Source: Candidatus Omnitrophota bacterium | GTDB taxonomy: Bacteria > Omnitrophota > Gorgyraeia > Gygaellales > Profunditerraquicolaceae | Reading direction: 5' to 3' | DNA: 5,154 bases | Assembly (NCBI GenBank): GCA_903882345.1 | Contig: CAIRWO010000012.1 | Location: forward strand, 1-5,154 | Part shown: positions 1 to 4,755 of the stretch, piece after piece | Layout of the letters: every line of letters begins with the position of its first letter | How positions within the stretch are numbered: position 1 is the stretch's first letter | The notes under the pieces: generated by a model | What the model saw: the letters and a program-made list of their open reading frames with translations, nothing else | Told to the model about the DNA's origin: nothing | Databases searched by the model: none | Position numbers and translations under genes: made by a program

Positions 1-561
1 GCCTCCGCGCACCTTAAGCCAATATTGATCCTTGCTTTAAATACCGGTATGCGTAAAGGTGAAATCCTAAGCCTTAAATGGCACGACTTAGACTTTAAAA
101 ACAATATTATATATATCAGGCAGTCTAAGAGCGGAGAGAAAAGAGAAGTGCCTATGAATATGTTAGTTAGGAGGACTTTAATCGCAGTGCGTAAGCATCC
201 GGATAGCCCTTATGTATTCTGTAATACTAACGGAGAAAACTACGCAAATGTGCGAAAATCTTTCTTTACAGCATGCAAGAAATCTGATATATTAAAGTTT
301 CGTTTTCACGACTTGCGCCATACTTTTGCCAGCCATTTAGTTATGGGCGGTGTGGATTTAAACACTGTTAGGGAGCTATTGGGCCATAAATCGCTTGAAA
401 TGACACTCCGTTATTCCCATTTATCACCCGACCATAAGCAGCGTGCGGTATCTACTTTGAACAGGCAAATGGACACTTTTTGGACACCGGAGCGTAACAA
501 GGAAAACGAGGAAGTTTTTGACTTCTCTCAACTATTTGATAATAAAGAAGTTGTAGCTTAG
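1..561 (+). CDS. Tyrosine-type site-specific recombinase/integrase, C-terminal catalytic domain (5' end outside window)
   Basis: The frame is open from base 1, so the N-terminal DNA-binding domain lies outside the window and the TTG at 25 is not a real start. The 186 visible residues carry the tyrosine recombinase catalytic set, numbered from base 1: Arg18 in TGMRKGE, Lys43 in the beta-hairpin SKSGEK, His103 and Arg106 in FHDLRHTFASH, His129 in LLGHKS, and the nucleophile Tyr138 in LRYSHL. Such enzymes cut and rejoin DNA through a 3'-phosphotyrosine intermediate. A tail of about 30 charged residues follows the last helix. By eye the gene is more AT-rich than those downstream, which fits transfer but does not prove it. 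The last base of its TAG stop is next to the first base of a tRNA gene. The form fits an element-borne integrase better than a clear XerC/XerD, but without the N-terminus and the left flank this cannot be settled. Confidence 0.93.
   Translation, partial: ASAHLKPILILALNTGMRKGEILSLKWHDLDFKNNIIYIRQSKSGEKREVPMNMLVRRTLIAVRKHPDSPYVFCNTNGENYANVRKSFFTACKKSDILKFRFHDLRHTFASHLVMGGVDLNTVRELLGHKSLEMTLRYSHLSPDHKQRAVSTLNRQMDTFWTPERNKENEEVFDFSQLFDNKEVVA
518..546 (+). promoter_or_regulatory. Candidate sigma-70-type promoter for the tRNA pair, inside the recombinase 3' end
   Basis: TTGACT at 518-523 matches the -35 consensus in five of six bases. After a 17-base spacer, AATAAA at 541-546 matches the -10 consensus in four of six. 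Transcription would start near 553, leaving a leader of about nine bases before the tRNA at 562. An overlapping GATAAT at 538-543 is closer to consensus but only 14 bases from the -35. The match is by eye in AT-rich coding sequence, so it could be chance. Confidence 0.4.
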
Positions 562-635
562 GGGCCCATAGCTCAGCTGGTCAGAGCAGGTGACTCATAA
601 TCACTTGGTCCGGGGTTCGAATCCCTGTGGGCCCA
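562..635 (+). tRNA. tRNA-Ile(CAT), lysidine-modified type (Ile2), no encoded CCA
   Basis: A complete 74-base cloverleaf is visible. The acceptor stem GGGCCCA pairs with TGGGCCC (628-634), with discriminator A635. The D stem is GCTC/GAGC. The anticodon stem is GGTGA/TCACT around the loop CTCATAA, with anticodon CAT at 596-598. The T stem is CGGGG/CCCTG around TTCGAAT. CAT could mean initiator Met, elongator Met or Ile2. The anticodon arm and variable region (GGTGACTCATAATCACTTGG) closely resemble bacterial Ile2 tRNAs, in which TilS converts C34 to lysidine so that AUA is read as Ile. The first acceptor pair is G-C, so it is not an initiator. Elongator Met is the main alternative. The bases after 635 are GAAAT, so CCA must be added by nucleotidyltransferase. 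Confidence 0.9.
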
Positions 636-652
636 GAAATACAAGGTCTACA

Positions 653-726
653 GGGCATTTAGCTCAGTTGGTTAGAGCGCTACACTCACATTGTAGAGGT
701 CAGAGGTTCAAGTCCTCTAATGCCCA
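653..726 (+). tRNA. tRNA-Val(CAC), no encoded CCA
   Basis: A complete 74-base cloverleaf begins 17 bases after the tRNA-Ile. The acceptor stem GGGCATT (653-659) pairs with AATGCCC (719-725), with discriminator A726. The D stem is GCTC/GAGC. The anticodon stem CTACA/TGTAG encloses CTCACAT with anticodon CAC at 687-689, which reads GUG. The T stem is AGAGG/CCTCT around TTCAAGT. No CCA is encoded; ATTAAAG follows. There is no terminator between the two tRNAs or before the next gene 21 bases on, so the pair probably forms a joint transcript that continues into the zinc-ribbon gene. Confidence 0.95.
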
Positions 727-747
727 TTAAAGAAAGCTTTGGTAAAA

Positions 748-1476
748 ATGGAACCGCTAAATTTAAAGACGCAGTTAGGCAATTTGATCAATCTCCAGCA
801 AATCGACTCGGAGATCTATAAGCTAGAGCGGGAAAAACAGGCCAAGCCCGAGGAAATTAAAGCGATCGATGCAGCTTTTGAAAGTAAAAAACAGGCCTTG
901 GCAGCCCTGGAAAAGACCTATCTTGATTTACAGAAGCAGAAAAAAGACAAGGAACTAGAACTCGGCTCAAAGGAAGAAGCTGCCAAGAAACTCCAGGGTC
1001 AGCTCTTCCAGCTTAAGACAAACAAAGAATACCAGATAATGCTGCAGCAGATTGCCGACGCAAAAGCAGATGCCTCTATGATCGAGGAGAAGATCCTTAT
1101 CATCATGGAGCAGATGGATAAGGTAAAGGTCGATACGGATACGGAAAAACAGAGACTAAAAACAGAAGAAACAACATTCAATGTGCAGAAAAATACGATC
1201 CAGACGCGGATAAAGGAGATAGACGACCGCCTCGCTGTTTTAGAGGGGCAGAGGAAACAGGCTATCCCTGGTATCGACCCGAAGATATTCGTCCAATACG
1301 AAAGGATCCTTACCAACCGTGACGGTTTGGCGATCGTCCTTGCTAAAGACAATTCCTGTCAAGGTTGTAATATGTTTGTGCCGCCGCAGGTAATAAACCT
1401 GATAAAAATGTATGAACACATCATTACCTGCGAGACCTGCAACAGGATATTATACATCGACGATGAAATTGCTTGA
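748..1476 (+). CDS. Coiled-coil protein with C-terminal C4 zinc ribbon (CT398-like / zf-RING_7 family)
   Basis: The protein has 242 residues from the ATG chosen here. Residues from about 10 to 190 are rich in Lys, Glu and Gln with heptad-like Leu/Ile spacing, as in a long antiparallel coiled coil. The C-terminus is a zinc ribbon with Cys204-x2-Cys207 and Cys228-x2-Cys231, the second pair in the family-typical CETCNRILY, with PPQVINLI between the pairs. This family (Chlamydia CT398, Helicobacter HP0958 type) is widespread. HP0958 (FlgZ) binds RpoN and flagellin mRNA, but no general function is established. The gene overlaps the next by 14 bases, and a link to RNase H genes is common for this family. 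A TTG at 739 in the same frame would add three residues; neither start has a good ribosome binding site, and ATG is preferred. Cytoplasmic: there is no signal peptide or membrane segment. Confidence 0.88.
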   Translation: MEPLNLKTQLGNLINLQQIDSEIYKLEREKQAKPEEIKAIDAAFESKKQALAALEKTYLDLQKQKKDKELELGSKEEAAKKLQGQLFQLKTNKEYQIMLQQIADAKADASMIEEKILIIMEQMDKVKVDTDTEKQRLKTEETTFNVQKNTIQTRIKEIDDRLAVLEGQRKQAIPGIDPKIFVQYERILTNRDGLAIVLAKDNSCQGCNMFVPPQVINLIKMYEHIITCETCNRILYIDDEIA

Positions 1477-1876
1477 TATTTATATTGACGGGGCTTCCAA
1501 AAACAACCCCGGCCCTGCCGGCATCGGGGTGATTATCTGCCGCGAAGGAGAGGTCATAAAAAATATTTCGGAGTATATCGGCGAGGCAACCAATAATTGT
1601 GCCGAATATACGGCGCTGATTTACGGCCTGCAGGAGGCGCTGGTGAGCAAGGCGGAAGCGGTTAATATAAATTCAGACAGCCAGCTTCTCTGCCGGCAGT
1701 TAAATAAACAATACAAGGTTAAAAGCCCGGGAATTATCGGATTGTATAATCAGGCAACACACCTGCTGTCGGCTTTTAAACAGTTTTCCATAAATTATAT
1801 CCCGCGTGAGCATAACCGCGGCGCGGATAAATTGGCAAACGCAGCGGTTAAAAAGGCATTAAAGAAAAAAGTTTAG
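1463..1876 (+). CDS. rnhA: RNase HI-family ribonuclease (RNA:DNA hybrid nuclease), short form without basic protrusion
   Basis: This 137-residue protein spans one RNase H fold. The catalytic DEDD set is visible: Asp9 in YIDGASKNNPG, Glu48 in NNCAEYTAL, Asp72 in NSDSQLL and Asp122 in HNRGADKLAN. His117 sits where the product-release His of E. coli RNase HI lies. Family members cut the RNA strand of RNA:DNA hybrids with two metal ions, removing R-loops and primers. It lacks both the Trp/Lys-rich handle helix of E. coli RnhA and an N-terminal hybrid-binding domain, so it is closer to the short bacterial/archaeal-type enzymes; the symbol is by family. The ATG at 1463 gives the usual family N-terminus; an upstream in-frame ATG at 1412 would only read the zinc-ribbon gene in another frame. 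It overlaps that gene by 14 bases, suggesting translational coupling. Its stop codon reaches the first helix of rnpB. Confidence 0.93.
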   Translation: MKLLDIYIDGASKNNPGPAGIGVIICREGEVIKNISEYIGEATNNCAEYTALIYGLQEALVSKAEAVNINSDSQLLCRQLNKQYKVKSPGIIGLYNQATHLLSAFKQFSINYIPREHNRGADKLANAAVKKALKKKV

Positions 1877-2199
1877 GCAGACAGGACGTGGCTGCCCCGC
1901 CTTTGGCGGGGAGGAAAGTCCGGGCTCCAGAGGGCAACGTAGTGGGTAACGCCCACCCTTCCGGCGAAAGCCGGCAAGAGGAACAGAGCTACAGAGACGA
2001 GTCCCGACGAAAGTCGGGGGTGAAACGACGCAATCTCTACGGGGAGCAAGGCCGAATAGGAGATGAGGAGTGAGCCCGCTCCGTTAATAATCTCGGGTAG
2101 GCTGCTTGACCCCGGCACTAATGCCGGGGCTCAGAGGAATGGCCACTTTAGGAAGCGGATATTCGCATCCCACACAAAACCCGGCTTATCCTGTCTGCT
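1876..2199 (+). ncRNA. rnpB: RNase P RNA, bacterial type A, compact form
   Basis: This is the catalytic RNA that trims 5' leaders from pre-tRNAs together with the RnpA protein. Conserved blocks are GAGGAAAGTCCGGGCTCC (1911-1928), GGAGCAAGGCCGAATAGG (2043-2060), GGGTAGGCTGCTTGA (2095-2109) and ACAAAACCCGGCTTATC near the 3' end. The ends are set by P1, GGCAGACAGG (1876-1885) with CCTGTCTGCT (2190-2199). P2 is GTGGC/GCCAC (1888-1892, 2142-2146). P3 is a perfect hairpin (1895-1911). P9 and P12 have GAAA loops. P16 is AGAT/ATCT and P17 is GGAG/CTCC. Loop 17 GCCC (2074-2077) can pair with GGGC (1932-1935) as P6, which marks type A. P18 (2110-2129) has a CTAA loop. A hairpin at 2151-2170 sits in the P19 position. 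P13 and P14 seem absent. The true ends may extend a few bases. No clear promoter or terminator flanks it. Confidence 0.96.
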
Positions 2200-2225
2200 G
2201 ATAAATTAAAACAAAATGGCACCCG

Positions 2226-2287
2226 GCCTTAAAAGGCACCTTGCCTTATCGGATAGGCAAGTGTCCCGCCTACTGCGGGAATGTTTT
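2226..2287 (+). promoter_or_regulatory. Three tandem small hairpins in the rnpB-yebC spacer, possibly including a weak terminator
   Basis: Three inverted repeats lie in a row: GCCT/AGGC (2226-2229, 2234-2237), CTTGCCT/AGGCAAG (2240-2246, 2255-2261) and TCCCGC/GCGGGA (2264-2269, 2275-2280). The third is followed by ATGTTTT, a poor U-tract, so it may be a weak intrinsic terminator for rnpB, a processing signal, or part of the yebC leader. The rest of the 2200-2318 spacer shows no convincing promoter and no gene. Function is not known. Confidence 0.45.
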
Positions 2288-2305
2288 GGTGTGCGTTTAC
2301 TACGC

Positions 2306-2313
2306 AAGGAGGA
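2306..2313 (+). promoter_or_regulatory. Strong Shine-Dalgarno site that fixes the yebC start
   Basis: AAGGAGGA lies with its GGAGG core ending six bases before the ATG at 2319. It is the best ribosome binding site in the window. It settles the start, because the same frame is open upstream and could otherwise suggest a 26-residue extension. Confidence 0.85.
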
Positions 2314-2318
2314 ATAAA

Positions 2319-3077
2319 ATGTCTGGTCATTCAAAATGGAAAACGAATAAAGGCAAAAAAATGGTGGCGGATGCCAAAAAAGGCGCAACCTACACCAGGA
2401 TCATTAAGGAACTTACCATACTTGCCCGCGAGGGCGGCGGCAATCCCGATACTAACCCAAGGCTGCGCGCGGTGATGCAGAAGGCAAAAGAAGCGAACAT
2501 GCCTAATGATAACGTCAAGATGGCGATCAAGCGCGGCACAGGCGAAATTCCGGGAATTGTCTATGAATCGATTATGTATGAAGCCTACGGCCCCGGCGGC
2601 GTGGCGATACTTATAGAAGCGCTGACCGATAACAAAAACCGCACAACCGCAGAGGTGCGCAATATTATGTCAAAAAAGGGCGGTAATATGGCCGGTGCCG
2701 GCTCTGTGAGCTGGATGTTTGTCAAGAAGGGCTACCTACTTATTGAAAAATCACAGGCCAAAGAAGATGAACTTATGAATATTGTCCTGGAAGCCGGGGC
2801 GGAAGATTTTAAATCCGATGACAAAAATTTTGAGATTACTACTTCCGTGCAGGACCTGGAGAAAGTAAAACAGGCGATCCAAGGTAAGGGTATAAAATGG
2901 CAGGACGCGGAACTGACGATGATCCCTTCTTCGAGCGTGAAGGTTGCGGGCAACGAAGCGCGGCAGGTATTGTCCCTGATTGAAGCGCTTGAAGAGCATG
3001 ATGACGTCCAGCAGGTTTATGCCAATTTTGACATACCCGACGAGATACTTGAACAGATGGCTTCTGCCGAGGAATGA
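2319..3077 (+). CDS. yebC: YebC/TACO1-family translation factor (formerly annotated as transcriptional regulator)
   Basis: At 252 residues it matches the usual family length of about 240-250. It begins with the MSGHSKW signature, followed by a Lys-rich stretch, then GGGNPDTNPRLR, the central AYGPGGVAILIEALTDNKNRT region, KKGGNMAGAGSVSWMF and LEAGAEDF, all typical of YebC. The residues after HSKW (KTNKGKK) differ from the common ANIKHRK. The family was named for proposed transcription control (PmpR). Later work on bacterial YebC and mitochondrial TACO1 supports a role on the ribosome in easing stalls at proline-rich stretches. It acts in the cytoplasm. The upstream frame extension overlaps spacer hairpins and lacks homology, so the ATG behind the strong Shine-Dalgarno site is used. 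Its stop overlaps the ruvC start as ATGA. The yebC-ruvC-ruvA order is widely conserved in bacteria, though the reason is unclear. Confidence 0.96.
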   Translation: MSGHSKWKTNKGKKMVADAKKGATYTRIIKELTILAREGGGNPDTNPRLRAVMQKAKEANMPNDNVKMAIKRGTGEIPGIVYESIMYEAYGPGGVAILIEALTDNKNRTTAEVRNIMSKKGGNMAGAGSVSWMFVKKGYLLIEKSQAKEDELMNIVLEAGAEDFKSDDKNFEITTSVQDLEKVKQAIQGKGIKWQDAELTMIPSSSVKVAGNEARQVLSLIEALEEHDDVQQVYANFDIPDEILEQMASAEE

Positions 3078-3556
3078 AGATATTAGGCGTTGATCCGGCA
3101 TTGGCAATTACCGGTTACGGGATAGTAGATTGCGAAAGAAATAAACTCTCTTTGCTGGAAGCAGGCATCATCAAGACTTCGGTAAAACAGCTGCTCTCGG
3201 AGCGGCTCAGCCGGATCTATCGGGGGATAGTGGATTTAATATCGGAAACAAAACCTGATGTGATGGTCCTGGAAAAGTTATATGCCCATTATCATCACCC
3301 GACGACCGCATACCTTCTGGGCCACGCGCGAGGCGTAATATACCTTGCGGCTGCCGAGGCGGGTATCCCGGTTGTCGAATACGCAGCTACACGCATAAAA
3401 AAGGCAATTGTCGGCAAAGGGCAGGCATCCAAGCAACAGGTGCAAAGAATGGTGGGGAATTTACTTAGCCTTAAGAAAATGCCGGAATATATGGATGTCA
3501 GCGATGCCTTGGCATTGGCAATCGCGCATTCGAATATTATAAAGTTTAAACTATGA
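3074..3556 (+). CDS. ruvC: Crossover junction endodeoxyribonuclease RuvC
   Basis: This 160-residue protein matches the usual RuvC length. It resolves Holliday junctions by paired symmetric cuts as a dimer, working with RuvAB in recombinational repair. The acidic catalytic residues are Asp7 in GVDPAL, Glu67 in VLEKLY, and Asp141 and Asp144 in DVSDALALA. Lys109 and Lys120 match E. coli Lys107 and Lys118 in spacing and context. GHARGVIYLAA and the KQQVQRMV helix are also typical. It departs from the proteobacterial form after Glu67: the position of E. coli Phe69, important for junction resolution, is Tyr70, and the loop after it is His-rich (AHYHHPTTAY) instead of the usual Lys/Asn-containing segment. 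It is coupled to its neighbours by ATGA overlaps at both ends, so it is probably translated with yebC and ruvA from one mRNA. Confidence 0.96.
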   Translation: MKILGVDPALAITGYGIVDCERNKLSLLEAGIIKTSVKQLLSERLSRIYRGIVDLISETKPDVMVLEKLYAHYHHPTTAYLLGHARGVIYLAAAEAGIPVVEYAATRIKKAIVGKGQASKQQVQRMVGNLLSLKKMPEYMDVSDALALAIAHSNIIKFKL

Positions 3557-4179
3557 TTGCGCGTATTTCCGGAAAAATAATCGAACGCGGCAACGGCTTT
3601 ATTATCCTTGATACCGGGAGCATGTGTTATCAGGTGCTCATCCCGCAGGCAGTAATGCAGAACCTGGAAGAGAATGTCCCTTTGGATGGGCCGGTAAGCC
3701 TGATCACTTATCATTATTACCAGGTAGAACCGTCGCGCAGCATTCCCGTATTGATCGGGTTCTTGAACGAGATAGAAAAAGAATTCTTCGAAGCATTCAT
3801 TACTGTTTCGGGCATCGGGCCGCGGGCAGCAGTAAGGGCAATAGATAAGCCGATATCGTTAATCGCGCAGGCAATAGACGAAGCGAACATAGAATTCCTG
3901 AAATCCCTTCCCGGCATCGGCCAGCAAAGGGCAAAAGAAATTATCGCCAAACTTCAAAATAAGGTAGGCAAGTTCGGTCTTATCCAGGACGGCGGTAGAA
4001 AAGATCTGGCAACCGGGACGCGTGATATCCAGGAAGAAGCAATGGCGGTGCTCGCACAGCTGGAATACAAAAAGTCAGAGGCTCAAGCGATGATCAAAAA
4101 AGCACTGGAAAGGTCGCCGGGCATAGAGACCACTGAAGCGCTGCTTAATGAAGTTTACAAGCAAAGGAAATTAAAATAA
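3553..4179 (+). CDS. ruvA: Holliday junction branch migration complex subunit RuvA
   Basis: This 208-residue protein is near the usual RuvA length of about 190-205. RuvA tetramers hold the open four-way junction and load the RuvB motor. Domain I (1 to about 70) is the OB-fold, starting MIARISGKIIE and ending in PVLIGF. Domain II has two helix-hairpin-helix motifs, VSGIGPRAAVRAI (about 85-97) and SLPGIGQQRAKEII (118-131), which contact DNA backbone. A linker of about 20 residues leads to domain III (about 159-207, starting near IQEEAMAVLAQL), which binds RuvB in homologues. The segment matching the E. coli acidic pin (Glu55, Asp56) reads QVEPSRSIP, slightly longer and with fewer acids. The ATG overlaps the ruvC stop as ATGA. 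ruvB does not follow; scpB starts at the base after the TAA stop. Confidence 0.95.
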   Translation: MIARISGKIIERGNGFIILDTGSMCYQVLIPQAVMQNLEENVPLDGPVSLITYHYYQVEPSRSIPVLIGFLNEIEKEFFEAFITVSGIGPRAAVRAIDKPISLIAQAIDEANIEFLKSLPGIGQQRAKEIIAKLQNKVGKFGLIQDGGRKDLATGTRDIQEEAMAVLAQLEYKKSEAQAMIKKALERSPGIETTEALLNEVYKQRKLK

Positions 4180-4755
4180 ATGGCATTAGATAATACGCGG
4201 TCCGTAATCGAGGCGATGCTTTTTATCAGCGATAAGCCGGTGACGGTTGAGCAGATAAGGGATGTGGTCGGCAGTCTTGATGCAGGACAGGTGCGTCAGG
4301 CCGTATCCGAGCTGAACGCGGAATATGAACAGTCAAACCGCGGCATACGTATCACCGAAGTTGCCGGCGGTTTCCGGATGATCACTCCGCCGCAGCTGGC
4401 CCCGTTTTTAAGAAAGATGTACAAACAGCGGCGGGCAGAAAGGCTGTCCAAGCCTGCACTGGAAACACTGGCAATTATTGCCTATAAGCAGCCGTTGACA
4501 AGGCTGGAAATAGAGACCTGAAGGAACGTGAATGTTGACGGGGTGATGAGCAGTTTGGTAGAAAAGGGTCTTGTTCGCATCACGGGAAGAAAGAACGCGC
4601 CCGGCCGGCCATTCGTATATGGGACTACACGGCAGTTCCTGGAATATTTCGGGCTGAAATCACTTGATGAGCTGCCGAAAATGGAAGATTTTTCCAAACT
4701 AAAAGCCGCGGAGGAGAAAAAAGATGAACCTGCAAAAATTACGCAAGGAAATTGA
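4180..4755 (+). pseudogene. scpB: Segregation and condensation protein ScpB, interrupted by an in-frame TGA
   Basis: ScpB forms the SMC-ScpA-ScpB condensin complex, bridging the kleisin ScpA with paired winged-helix domains. The first winged-helix domain is intact from MALDNTRSVIEAMLF to about residue 85. The second begins LSKPALETLAIIAYKQPLTRLEIET (about 89-113), then meets TGA at codon 114 (4519-4521). The same frame continues at once with RNVNVDGV, GLVRITGRKNAPGRPFVYG and FLEYFGLKSLDELP, the conserved rest of ScpB, to TGA at 4753. The codon replaced is normally a hydrophobic residue (Ile or Leu in family patterns); TTA to TGA is a single change. The total of 191 codon positions is normal for ScpB, so nothing is missing but that residue. 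Recent nonsense mutation, sequencing error and readthrough are all possible. Restart at GTG 4528 lacks a well-spaced binding site. The start follows the ruvA stop directly, with AAAGGA 11 bases upstream. Confidence 0.85.

Noticed and set aside
562..635. Calling the CAT tRNA an initiator or elongator tRNA-Met
   Set aside because: The first acceptor pair is G-C, unlike initiators, and the anticodon arm and variable loop resemble bacterial Ile2. Elongator Met is not fully excluded.
1412..1462. A longer RNase H start at 1412
   Set aside because: The 17 extra residues are the zinc-ribbon coding sequence in another frame. The family N-terminus starts at MKLLDIYIDGAS.
1745..1750. Perfect TATAAT inside the RNase H gene as an rnpB promoter
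   Set aside because: There is no -35 element at 16-18 bases, and it lies about 126 bases from the rnpB 5' end. It encodes Leu-Tyr-Asn codons and may be chance.
1873..2118. Open frames on both strands inside the rnpB region (for example + strand 1888-2073 and - strand 1873-2118)
   Set aside because: They lie within the conserved RNase P RNA, and their translations show no protein family features. The GC-rich hairpins keep the frames open.
2241..2318. A 26-residue N-terminal extension of YebC
   Set aside because: It covers spacer hairpins, has no family similarity, and ignores the strong Shine-Dalgarno site just before the ATG that gives the canonical MSGHSKW start.
2751..3107. Minus-strand open frames across yebC, ruvC, ruvA and the zinc-ribbon gene
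   Set aside because: They are antisense shadows of well-supported genes, with no recognisable domains and no ribosome binding context.
4519..4521. Genome-wide recoding of TGA as Gly or Trp
   Set aside because: The zinc-ribbon, yebC, ruvC and scpB frames all end in TGA at the right family length, and Trp is encoded by TGG.
4519..4560. Selenocysteine insertion at the scpB TGA
   Set aside because: No stable hairpin with a bacterial SECIS-like loop is visible just after the TGA, and the family position is a plain hydrophobic residue, not a catalytic cysteine.
4528..4755. Independent small gene starting at GTG 4528
   Set aside because: The protein is the C-terminal part of ScpB. The AAGGAA just upstream is only one or two bases from the GTG, too close for normal initiation.
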